Shown here one piece after another: positions 37,265 to 47,369 of a stretch of DNA of 64,000 bases (the stretch's first letter is position 1; each line of letters starts with the position of its first letter). Where the stretch lies: positions 496,001 to 560,000 of the forward strand of contig JAIWZP010000009.1 of assembly GCA_025201375.1 (NCBI GenBank). Direction: 5' to 3'. The translations under genes and the position numbers were made by a program. The notes under the pieces were generated by a model, which saw only the letters and a list, made by a program, of their open reading frames with translations, was not told where the DNA came from and ran no database searches. Origin of the DNA: Gongronella butleri (taxonomy: Eukaryota > Mucoromycota > Mucoromycetes > Mucorales > Cunninghamellaceae).

Positions 37265-37270
37265 ACGCGT
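37265..37270. promoter_or_regulatory. ACGCGT (MCB-like) site upstream of separase
   Basis: ACGCGT is the core of the MluI cell-cycle box bound by MBF-type factors in ascomycete yeasts. It lies 236 bases before the separase start codon, a plausible place for a mitotic gene. The hexamer is common in this window, so this is only suggestive. Confidence 0.25.
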
Positions 37271-37544
37271 CGGTGCGCCAATGGCCCGAACAAAAGGTTG
37301 ACACTGCCGCTGTCGTACCCCTTTGCCTCAACTACCAGCGGCTTCTAGTTTGGGGCCCCAATGCACGCGATTTTAAGGAAAATTTAACCAAAATGCCGTT
37401 TCAACGCTAAATCGAGCCTTATTCGCGAAGCAGACGATTACGACGCGCTGAAACGGCACGCGAGCAGCGAAATGGCCAGAAAAAAAATTGATTGGGGTAG
37501 CGCTTTCGCTTCATTTGGGCGCTTCAAGCATAAATCAAAATCAG

Positions 37545-38240
37545 CCGTGGCAAGAGCCCAAATTAGAAATTGAAAAAATAGGTTCCCAGAATGACACCAA
37601 ACTTTCACAAAAGAAGTCCGCGTGGAGAAACCGAGAGAAATGCCGAAAAACGCGTGATATCAATTGCTGGTCGACGAGCAATTGGCAGTTCAAGATTTAA
37701 ATTGACGCGCGTTTTGCGCAGCAGAAACACGTCCAAACGCCGAGCTGACGCGTCCACTAGCAAGTCTGTGCCCAGGTCTATGGATTTGTCAGGTGCAAGG
37801 ACCGTGTAGCACGCCAGTAGCGCGGTTCATCACAAGTTCAAAATGGCCCAAAAATGGCACGTTTTTTTTTCGCATTGCTCCCCCAAATTTCTGCCTTTAT
37901 ACAGATTGCAGTTAGCTTTGTGTGCACGCAGCTGTGCTCTTTTTCGTGGTCTGTGTTTTAACATTCTTGCTCTGTTTTTCGTGAAGTTGGCCTTGTGCTG
38001 AAAACTTGCTCAAAAACACAGCAAATTGCATTTTGTGTCAAAACCAGATGGTCAACCCCTGGTTTTTATGTGGTCTTTGTTGATAAACAGGCTGCCTTCA
38101 CCAGGGGTGTAAATGGCGTGGCGATTATGGGACCAAAAATTTATCATTTGAAAATGACTGACTGTACCACTTGGAAACTGCTGAAAAATCCTGGTTTCTG
38201 CAAATCGACATGACGCACCATCGAGAGATCACAGCCCTAT
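37545..38240 (-). repeat. Dispersed repeat family A, copy 4 (reverse orientation)
   Basis: Read on the minus strand, 38240-38090 gives the early blocks (AACTGGCGTGGCGAT-like, GGACC, CACCAGGGG) and 37800-37545 the late blocks: CTTGCTAGTGGACGCGTCAG, CCAATTGCTCGTCGACCAGC, CGGCATTTCTCTCGGTTTCTC and GTGTCATTCTGGGAACC. The order and spacing match copies 1-3. The middle is more diverged. Confidence 0.7.
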
Positions 38241-39811
38241 GAAATTTGTATACAAGTACAAGTGAATCTTCTGCTTCTCACAAATGAATTAAAAACGTGG
38301 CATTGATCAGGACGATCACGAGAAAATAAACGTTTTCCCAAGAATGCATAATTTCGGTTCTGGCGCGCCATGCTTCAATTCGATCAGGCTAAAGACGCAC
38401 ACGTGGAAACAGGCGAGCCAGGGCTCCAGTTTGTCCTGCCCGACAGAGTCGATGCGTAACTTTTGTACCCTTGCAACATCCAATCAACTACTTTAGTCAC
38501 AATTTAATTGCCAACAGCGCAACAGTCAAGGGAAACCACGGCAAGCTACAAAGGCAAATGATGTAGAATTAAATTATTTGCCGAATGAACCTGGTTTCAT
38601 GGACGTGCAACAAAACTGACCGACAAATTCGATTTTCTATGATAAATCTGATTTGATCGCTTTTGCCTCCAGTTCCACCAAGCCAATCCCTATTTTTTAT
38701 TGCAGATTTGCATTCAAAGAGGGGGGCAATGCATCAAATGACACCGCTCTCAGAACGTCAATGCGTGGGATGCCAAATAGATCCGGCTTTTGCCTGGTGT
38801 CAATTTTTGCTGCGAGCTCAACAAAGAGTCGCGACTCCAGAACAACCAATGGTGCGCGCCACGGACATTACCAACGCGAAAAGGATAAGAAGAAGCTGAG
38901 TGTGGCAAAAAAAAAAAAAAAAAAAAAAAAAAGAAAGAGAAAAAGCTTGGGAATTTGCATTTTTTGGTGTGTGGTGGAGTGTAATTGTTGGAACGGGCAA
39001 GGCGTGTCGTGTCCACGCGACGCGCAGAGGTTCTTAGTCACACCAATTCCCACCCTGCATCAAAGGACGCTGTGTACAAAGACATGGAGCCGCATTGCAC
39101 AGGATAAAAGGAAACAATGTTGATAAGAGGCGTCTTTTTCCCTCACCCTGGTCCGGCTTGATGATTAGGCAACCATGGAATTGGACAGGAAAGCAAGCCC
39201 GACGCCACGGACAACGCGGCTGTGAGCGAGTGCTTGGCACTTTCTCTTTTTTTTTTTGCGTGAGCATATCGGCTATCGTTCCCTCGGGAGCCATTTTTTC
39301 GGGCATGATTGCGTCAAAAATTGAGCGAGAGAGCGCAAGCGACGCGTCGCTGGATAAGATTAGGGTTCGTGTCGCCTGATAGAGCGGTCTAAACGGCCAT
39401 TTTGCTTTTTTCGGATTGTTTCCAGGCGACATGGCGCCTTCTCACCCTCTCAATTAAGCTGCATCCTCCCCCTGATTTTTCTGCAGGAAATGACAGCAGA
39501 GAGCGCGAAACGCCCTGCAATTCTGCGCTAGCTCCTATTTTTTGCCGTTTTTTAAAGGAGAAGGCCGGTAAACAGTAAACAGTCGGTCCATTACAGGCTC
39601 ACCTATGTAGTCACTTTTACAAATAGCGTGGCATGGATCTTGCTTTCAAAAGACAGAAATTAACCCGATTCTTCGCGGTATGGGAGCCAAGAATCTGTGG
39701 AAACAAAGAAACATCACACGATGTGTGCGACAATGGATTAGATTAAACAGGCTTTTTTTTTTTTTTTTTTGTCTCTGTCACCCGACCAGAAAATCTGTCA
39801 ACAACGGGGCG
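38241..39811. other. Intergenic region upstream of the MFS gene
   Basis: No gene recognised. A 26-base A run lies at 38907-38932. The right end is the MFS promoter. Confidence 0.5.
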
Positions 39812-39819
39812 TATAAAAG
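39812..39819 (+). promoter_or_regulatory. TATA box of the MFS transporter gene
   Basis: TATAAAAG lies 45 bases upstream of the MFS start codon, in a GC-rich context (GGGGCG before it). Motif and distance fit a TATA box. Confidence 0.5.
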
Positions 39820-39863
39820 GATGTTTTTCTCATCTCTTTTCTTGATTTGGGTCTTTATTTATC

Positions 39864-41951
39864 ATGGCAGACGCAAAAGCTGAAAAGGTGGAGCAAGTGG
39901 AATATGTGGATGATGAGAGACGAAGCTCGTTCGTAGAATCGGCCACGCCGTTGCCCGACGACGGGCACAAACACGTCTATTCCCCGGAGGAAAAGCATCT
40001 AAAGCATAAAATAGACCGTGTCTTTGTCCCATTGCTGTATTTTGTCGTGTTTATTCAGGTACAGTAGAAACAAAAAAAAATCAGGTTCATGACGCATCGT
40101 GCTCACGCAACAAACCATGTATTTAGTTCTTGGACAAGTCAATTCTTAATGTGGCGGCCGTGATGAACATAAAAGAAGACGCGCATTTATCGGCCAACGA
40201 CTACTCATGGCTGGGCAGCATGTTTTACGCAGGCTACCTTGCTTTCCAGGTACGTGAGAATTAGCGAAAAAGCGTGGGGTGGTATCTGTGAGCGTGACAC
40301 AAATGTCGACAGCGTGGGTAAAATTAAAACTCCTTTTTATTCGCGCGTCGCGGCTCTTTTCCTACCAGTTGCCCAATCACTACTTGATGCACCGCGTGCC
40401 AATTAGCAAGTACATGGGCGGCATTCTGTTCATCTGGGGCACAACACTGATGTGCACGTCCCAAGCCAAGTCGTTTGCCACCCTGGCCGTCTGTCGCTTG
40501 CTTTTGGGCATCTTTGAAGCCATCACGTAAGAATTGACACGCGCTCAGCATGGCAGGGTGCCACGGACACCAGAAAAAGCATGCTAAAAGTCTGATTGAT
40601 TTGTGTAACCTATAGATATCCATGCATTTTCTTGCTGATCTCTATGTTTTATCGCCGCCACGAGCAGGTGCTTTACCTGACACTCATGTTCGTGTCGAAT
40701 TCGTCTTCGAGCATGATTGGCGGCCTAGTAGCCTATGGAATTGAGCATCTGCAAGGCGTCAATGGCCTGTCAGCGTGGCAATACGGTAAAATCATCAGAA
40801 AATGACACACAAAAACACACTCAAGATAATGTTACCCCAAAACGCGCTTACCCGACCCTTTTCCCTTTTTTTTGCGCTCAGCGTACCTGATCTGGGGCAG
40901 TGTGACATTTGCCCTTGGCATTGCCATTTTTACATTCCTGCCGGACAAGTCCAAGTCGCGCTGGTTCAGCTTGACCAAGGAAGAAGAGGTACTTGTGGAG
41001 GAGCGACTCAAGGATAATGGCAGCCCCAGCGAGCCTGGCCACTTTAACAAGGCACAAATCTATGAGGCGCTCAAGGAGGGACGCTTTTATGCCATTTGCG
41101 CCATTTCTTTTCTGGCCAATCTAACCAATGGCTGCACAACCGTGTTTTCGACACAAATTGTCAATAATCTGGGCTTTGACGTAGGTTTGGCGAGAGGCGA
41201 AAAAATTGGGCAGGCGCGCGACGCGTCCAAAAAAAAAAAAAAAAGGTACTGACGTGTTGGTTTTCCAATTTTAGAATTTCCAATCCATCTTGATGAACAT
41301 CCCCATCAGTGTCTTTGCCATTCTTAGTCAGTTTGCGGCCATGTGGGCCGCCAGGCGATACCGCGAGGTGTGCTATGTTGGCATGGGTTCGGCTTTTATC
41401 TGCCTTATAGGATGCGTCATGTTAGCCGCCATCCCAGACGGTTACACTGTCAAGATCATGGGCCTGTACTTGGCCTTTTGGACAACACCGTAAGACAAAG
41501 AAACATGAAACAGACAAAGAAACAGCTCGTCCAACATGCCAATTGCTTGTATTTTAATAGGGCATTCATCATGATGCAGACCCTCGTCAACAACAATGTA
41601 AAAGGCACGACCAAAAAGACTTTTTACTCAAGCGCCCAGCTCTGTGCATACAGCTTGGGCAATTTCATAGGCCCAATTTGCCTGTTGTAAGCCATTTGGA
41701 TTGACTGTTCCGCCGTCCATCGATCTAAAGTCGTTTTTTTTTTTTCACATAGAAATCAAGCGCCGCGCTACACATGGGGCATGACCGTCTTCTCGATTGC
41801 CAATTTTATTGAAATCTTCATTTTTGCATACATCAGATGGAGCCTAATGCGCGACCAACGCCGCAGAAAGGACACAGCACTGCCAGCCCACGAGCGCCAA
41901 GTCAATAACCTCACCGACAAGGAGGATTTAACCTTCTCATACCGCCCATAA
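39864..41951 (+). CDS. Major facilitator superfamily transporter, anion:cation symporter / Dal5-like
   Basis: Eight exons (39864-40058, 40127-40249, 40369-40526, 40616-40785, 40882-41180, 41275-41489, 41561-41686, 41753-41951) encode 494 aa. The protein has a cytosolic N-terminus of about 55 residues, then about 12 hydrophobic segments in two halves. After the first segment it reads FLDKSILNVAAVM, the FLDKxNxxNA signature of the fungal allantoate/nicotinate permease (ACS) group. VCRLLLGIFEAITYPCIF and YYxxHEQ-like FYRRHEQVLYL follow. The central loop (DKSKSRWFSLTKEEEVLVEERL) is cytosolic. Such carriers import organic anions (allantoate, ureidosuccinate, vitamins) with protons at the plasma membrane; the substrate cannot be named from sequence. 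The C-terminus is hydrophilic and short. An AATAAA immediately follows the stop. Confidence 0.93.
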
Positions 41952-41957
41952 AATAAA
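41952..41957 (+). terminator. Polyadenylation signal of the MFS gene
   Basis: AATAAA directly abuts the MFS stop codon, followed by T-rich sequence. Confidence 0.4.
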
Positions 41958-42245
41958 GCTTATTTTTAATCGACACCACTTTGCTTTTATTGTACAAAAA
42001 TACTATTATTTTTGCCGTCAAATCGCTTATTGCTCGCAAACCAGTCACTGCCATGCTTCGAAACGCGTCTCCCTGTGAAGAGGCAAATCAGGGACACTGA
42101 ACTGGATTTGAATAGGATGGCCGACTGTAGCGCGACGGCGCTTTTGGAAACAAAACGCCATCAATTCGGCCCCGATCATCCCCCGCCCTTTTTTTTTTTT
42201 TCTTTTTGCTTTTTCTTTCTTTCCTGCCACTTTCTTGCCGTATCT

Positions 42246-43552
42246 ATGCACTCGAATACCAAGCGTGACGAAGTTAAGGCGTGGTTGTTCAGTGGACTGT
42301 CAATGTGGAAAACGGCGCGCCAATGTGATGTGAGTTACACATTTGTCAAAAGCGAGCAACTCAGGCACAACCTTTTCAAAACATACGAACTCAACAAAAA
42401 GCTCAGCGCGTCAACGATAACAAAAATCAAAAAGCTTCTATATAATGGCAAGACGGTTTCCCAGGTGGCAGCAGCATGTGATGTCAGCTCGGTCACGGTC
42501 CAAAGATATCGAAAGCAATTTGTCAACACCTTATGGAACACTTGGAAACTCAGCGACGCCAAAAAGCACACAGCTCGTTTTGGACGGCGCTTCCGATGCG
42601 GAAGCAGCTCGCATCTGCAAAACATCATACGCGACTGTCAAAATGGTAAAATTCATCAATGAATGCCCTGGCGAGATACCATCGTATAGCAAAAACACTC
42701 TCGAAAACATTCAAAAGCGGCTCTTGACTGGTGAATCGCACGAAAAGATTACGGCCGATTACCAAGTCACGAACTTTTTTGTTTACATGGTGAAAACAAG
42801 TCTCGGCATCCACAATCGTGAAATTGGCGACGACAAAATTGACCAGGTACTGCAGTGCGTTGTCCGTGGGATGTCGGCATGCAAGACAGCCAAAGTGTGT
42901 CGCATGTGTCCCAAAACAGTACGAAAGATATGCAGGGCACCCAACATTCCGCTTTTACAACCAAATCACATTACACTGGCCACAAAGGAAAAAAATGAAA
43001 AGACACCTTGAGCAAGGCGAGACCTTGGCAGCTGTGGCAACTGCATGTGGTGTTTCCGAAGCGAGCGTGAAAAGATTCAAAATAGAAGCCAACATCGTCG
43101 GGTTGCCTTCAAAGCAGTCTAAAATCGGCTGTCGACCCGACTTTGTTACAGAGCACGAAATCCAAAGTATCAAGCACCTCTTGCTCAGCGGGATGTCAAT
43201 ACGCAAGGTGGCGGTCGCCTGTGGCCGATCTGGACCAACCGTGTGGAATATAAAAAGAAGAATGCAGCTGTCTGGACCAGCAATTGCATCCGTGGTCAAG
43301 CTTGAAGAGGTCAATCAGCTCCTTGACAAGGGGAAGGACTTGTCCAGTGTGGCGGAGAGGTGCGACACTGACATTGCCACTGTCAAACGCGTGATCAATG
43401 AGCTCAACATCCAAGGATGGTCATTCATCAAAGAGGAACAAACCGACTCTTCGGAACATAGCCCACAAAGCGTACCAAACATTATACCTGCCAGCGCGCC
43501 CTTGCCGCGCAAAGAGTTTTTAAATGAAATTCCGTTTTATATTCTTATTTGA
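42246..43552 (+). CDS. Tandem helix-turn-helix repeat protein, about eight HTH units, frame broken twice
   Basis: This 1.3-kb intronless region encodes about eight successive HTH modules of 40-55 residues with a shared pattern (xxLLxxGxSxxKVAxxCxVSxxTVxRxxxx). Clear examples are LLYNGKTVSQVAAACDVSSV, HLEQGETLAAVATACGVSEA, LLLSGMSIRKVAVACGRSGP and LLDKGKDLSSVAERCDTDIA. Modules 1-2 are in one frame from the ATG at 42246, modules 3-5 in the next, modules 6-8 in the third, ending TGA at 43552. The changes fall at A-runs AAAAA (42561-42565) and AAAAAAA (42989-42995), each needing one base fewer. So the gene is either a young pseudogene, carries A-run length errors, or uses frameshifting. Single modules resemble the N-terminal HTH of Tc1-type transposases and Psq/homeodomain-like binders. 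No transposase catalytic domain is seen. Family unknown to me. Confidence 0.65.
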
Positions 43553-43814
43553 TGCGTCGTCCTTCTGTTATTCTTCTTTATTTTCTATTCATAATTCTTG
43601 CATTTCGCACCCTGCCTTCTTTCCCTCGTGCTTTAAGACACAGCGCACAGTATTATACGTGACGAGGTCGTCGGACGTCGGCTGCGAAAATGCAACATTT
43701 TGGTATATCGGCTATTTCTCACGAACTTGTCATGTTTAGATAATGCAAATCAACCACCATTCCAGAGAGACCCTGTCACGCATCATTTTTCGCCTGCTTG
43801 AGTATTTGTGATTT

Positions 43815-44215
43815 GACGTAAAATGGATGTCGAAACCCTGATTTCAAGAAAATGGCCGAATTCAATATGGCTCAAGCACAACCAACGAACCAAGCACCAA
43901 ATAATCGCCCAAAATTCATACAAAAATGTAATTCGGAGAATCGAAAAATTGAGTGAGTTCAATTTGAAACTGTCAAAAGTCTTTGCTGGCGCGCCATGCG
44001 CAAATAAAAAAAAATAACACAAAAAAAAAAAAAAGCGTGACTGATCTGCTTGTTGACGAGCAATGAGCAATTTTTGTTCAAACTTTGCACGCGAATCTCA
44101 CCGGAAAAACGCGTTGTACAGTCATTTTCAACGCGTCCATTAGGAAGAGACATTCCAAAGCATGAATTTGATGCAAAACTCAAGCTGATAAACCAAGCTG
44201 ACGCGCTTTTATGGC
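43815..44215 (-). repeat. Dispersed repeat family A, copy 5 (reverse, partial)
   Basis: On the minus strand it reads AAAAGCGCGTCAGCTTGG, CCTAATGGACGCGTTG and TGCTCATTGCTCGTCAAC, matching the second half of the family. It is interrupted by A/T runs near 44008-44035 and its 5' half is missing or unrecognisable. Confidence 0.65.
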
Positions 44216-44224
44216 GCCGTCCTT

Positions 44225-44450
44225 AAGGTTAACTCGCCAAAAACATGACGCGATGTCCCCAAACCACAAGCGCTTTATTACTGTACCGCGTTTGGCCGTT
44301 ATTACATAATTCATTAATGTGACTCACGTGCGTGTCGGGGTGCTCAGCCGCTGCCGCGGTTGCCAAACGGATTTTAAAAATCTGTCCGAGCTTGAACCTC
44401 TCAAGGCGAGGGTCCTTCAGGTGCATTTTGACCTGGCCAACTTTTTTTTT
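44225..44450 (+). repeat. Solitary diverged copy of the family B unit
   Basis: AACTCGCCAAAAACATGACG, GCGATGTCCCCAAACCACAA, CCGCGTTTGGCC and GCTCAGCCGCTGCCGC match the start of the 496-bp unit of the 22-kb array. It contains a small insertion with TACTGTA at 44279-44285 that the array copies lack. Confidence 0.7.
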
Positions 44451-44630
44451 TTTCCAAAACGTAAAAAAAAATATTTCACCACCAAAAAATTGTCACAGCG
44501 CTGCGAAACTTTCCCACAAATAGGATTTAGCTTCTCTCTTTTCAGAAAAAATTACTGTAAATCCCGATATCGATCAGCTGGTTTGGCGAAAACATGGACT
44601 TTGCTGAAAATTTGGCTGTACAGTACTGTA

Positions 44631-45636
44631 CAGTGCCCGGACAAAAAAAAGTTTCGCTGTGCATGATTCTCTGCAGTGCAAGGTATCAATTAATCGCGTT
44701 AATCTCTGCTGTATTGATCAATAATGGCTCCAGTGATATGAAATTTTGCAGGAACAATGATTTAAAAGTAAAAAAACAATTCTAAAATTATGAAATGGCT
44801 ATGCCAAGCCGGTATTGAAATAGATCAAAAAAGGGATACCTGACGCGTCACGCGACGCGACGCGTGCCTACGCGTATACAATGGCCTGTGGAGATGAATT
44901 GGCGTTATGAACACCATCTCCAATTTTTTTTTGCAACGAGTGCAATGGTGCCTGATTGTATTTTAAGAATCAATTCCATGTTACATGCATTGCATCGGTG
45001 CTGTGATCGAATAATGTAAAATCATCATGTGACACGCGTCACGCGTCAGACGCGCCAAAAGTCGCGATTTCCTTCGTAACATGGTCGTAGTGCTCCTACT
45101 GGTCAACCAATCGATAACAGTCTATTCTAGTTCTTTAAATTAAATAAGTACAATGGTTTTAAGCCAACTAAGGATTAAAATTAGATAACAGAGATGGCAA
45201 TTGTTATTCCAGATGCAACTGACGCGTGACGCGTGTCACATGATGATTTTACATTATTCGATCACAGCACCGATGCAATGCAAGTAACATGGAATTGATT
45301 CTTAAAATACAATCAGGCACCATTGCACTCGTTGCAAAAAAAATTGGAGATGGTGTTCATAACGTCAATTCATCTCCACAGGCCATTGTATACGCGTAGG
45401 CACGCGTCGCGTCGCGTGACGCGTCAGGTATCCCTTTTTTGATCTATTTCAATACCGGCTTGGCATAGCCATTTCATAATTTTAGAATTGTTTTTTTACT
45501 TTTAAATCATTGTTCCTGCAAAATTTCATATCACTGGAGCCATTATTGATCAATACAGCAGAGATTAACGCGATTAATTGATACCTTGCACTGCAGAGAA
45601 TTATGCACAGCGAAACTTTTTTTTGTCCGGGCACTG
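44631..45636. mobile_element. Foldback MITE-like Tc1/mariner-type non-autonomous DNA transposon
   Basis: Two inverted arms, 44631-45049 (419 bp) and 45219-45636 (418 bp), are almost identical; I count about four differences. They flank a 169-bp unique centre. Ends are CAGTGCCCGGACAAAAAAAA on the left and its reverse complement on the right. A TA dinucleotide abuts both ends (44629-44630 and 45637-45638), the expected Tc1/mariner target duplication. No transposase or other coding region is present, so it would depend on a transposase in trans. The near identity of the arms suggests recent insertion or arm-to-arm conversion. The arms carry clustered ACGCGT motifs near 44850-44885 and 45030-45048. 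Confidence 0.9.
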
Positions 45637-45724
45637 TACAGTAGCGCGTTTTTCATAAAATTATTTCGCGGTAAAATCAAGATTCAATCTCCACGAAATT
45701 TTGTCAAATGGGCTACTTGCACCT

Positions 45725-46250
45725 CTTTTTTTCAGACTAACATTGAAAACTGGAGGTTAATCAGACCGTTGTCGAAACAATCGCCAATTTCAAGAAATCC
45801 AGCAATTTCAATCTGAATGCCAAAAATAAAGGTTTGATTACTGCCAAAACCTTGCCATTTGATCATTTCCGCGTGTTTATTTTTAGAAATCATTAAAAAT
45901 CAGAGGTGAACTTGGCCGAGTTGGCAACAATCTTGAAAAGTTAGCCTTTTTTCTAGGGTTTTCACAAATCCAAATTTAATGACCACAAACCATGACTGGA
46001 TCTCATCCAAAACTGTTTCATTAGGCCATTTCGTCGCGTCTTTTTTCAGCATGATGTTGAAAACCAGAGGTCCGTTGAGTCGTTGTGCAGATGAATCCAA
46101 AATATCGACATTTTCACAATTTCAGCAGTGGCTCTCGAAATATTCGGTAGATCGGCGGATGAAACTAGCACCATTCAAAAGAGACACGCTTGGACGTCAT
46201 TTCTGGAATGTTTATTTGCCCAATGCATAACCTTTGTACGCTTGTGACAT
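45725..46250 (+). repeat. Degenerate tandem repeat, period about 157 bp, related to family A
   Basis: Similar segments begin near 45738 (CATTGAAAACTGGAGGT), 45891 (CATTAAAAATCAGAGGTG) and 46051 (TGTTGAAAACCAGAGGTCCG), each preceded by a T-rich tract ending in AG. The third also resembles the AAACCAGGGGTCCATTGACT block of family A. Conservation is weak. Confidence 0.4.
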
Positions 46251-47316
46251 CCGTTCAAACATTTCAAAAAATTTCAACCTCGACGTTCTCGGCAACTGAT
46301 TGGACAACACACGGCGCTTTTATCGTGTCGAAGGCACCTCTTTCATCTCTACTGAATGAGACCAGTTTCATCGATGGATTGCTAAAACTCGCAGAGAAAA
46401 TTCACTTTTTCATCAAAATCTTTGATCGCGATTTGCTCGACAACGGTCTAATAAATCTGTGATTTTTTTCTACTTTTACTAACAAATACAGTAAGAGGGC
46501 AAAGCACCTAATGGGATGACTTGCGTTGCGCTAGCTCGGGTTTAACTTTTGGCATCCTTCATTTCAGCAGACTGCAGCAGCGCACTCAGCGCATAAAAAT
46601 GTTGTGCAAAATAAAAAATAAAAAAAATACAGCACAAAAAAAATTCCATGCAATTTACGCACCTTAATTTGGAAGTCTCAAACTTTAAATTTTTGCAAAA
46701 AAAATCTTGCCAAAGTACGCAATTTTCTCGGCCGATCGCCGTTCATGCGTTACACTTTGGGCTTTTTTCTTAAGGTGGGATGACCTGTCATTTTGTCTGC
46801 CAATAGCAGATTGTCGGAGTTACCTGTTTGGGATGCATTGATCACTCGGAGTTCGAAATTTCCCAAATTTGGCAGTGTCTGAGATCGAAATGTGTGACCC
46901 CTGAGTGATCCCTGAATTTTTAAAAATTGGTCGTAGCGCTCTGGGTGTTTAAGCTTTTTTGTTGCAAATTTTGCGCTGAACACAATGCAGCTGTTTTTGA
47001 TCGGCATCAACCAAGCAGGTGAAGAGATAAATGCAAAATAGAGCAAATTTGACATTTTGGACAGTTTGTGGGCTCAAAAAAAAATCGAGCGGACCCATCG
47101 CGAGCATTGGGCAGCAGCAATTTAATACTACGGTAGTTCAACCTGTGGTGCTTGTTGCATCTTTCATCTGCGGTCATGTTTCTCAGGTACCGGTATGTAC
47201 GTATATTGAACGTAAAGCTGTAAAAAAACTGGAGGCACAACGAGCCGGCAAAATCTTCAGTAAAAAACACGTCCCTTTGTCGTTTCCACAGGCAAATGTG
47301 CACTTTTTGTTGTGAG
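46251..47316. other. Repeat-island sequence without recognised gene
   Basis: AT-rich sequence with short frames only. One TACAGTA lies at 46487-46493. Nothing coding is supported. Confidence 0.4.
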
Positions 47317-47338
47317 TACTGTACAGTACTGTACAGTA
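47317..47338. repeat. Array of TA-CTG-TA / TA-CAG-TA units (putative excision scars)
   Basis: The 22 bases read as five TA dinucleotides separated alternately by CTG, CAG, CTG and CAG. CAG/CTG plus TA is what excision of a Tc1-type element ending in CAG would leave. A plain pentanucleotide repeat is the alternative reading. Confidence 0.6.
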
Positions 47339-47369
47339 TCATCATAGCTAGCGACGAGCTGCTGCAAAC

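Noticed and set aside
40060..40066. TACAGTA next to the first MFS intron donor as an excision scar
   Set aside because: A single heptamer is expected by chance every several kilobases and it overlaps a normal GTACAG donor.
42012..42245. N-terminal extension of the multi-HTH frame
   Set aside because: The open frame upstream of 42246 reads as poly-Phe/Cys from a T-rich tract and resembles 5' flank.
42500..43000. Introns joining the three frames of the multi-HTH gene
   Set aside because: No GT-AG pair of realistic length with the needed phase lies between modules, and the linkers are only a few residues long. A-run length changes explain both switches.
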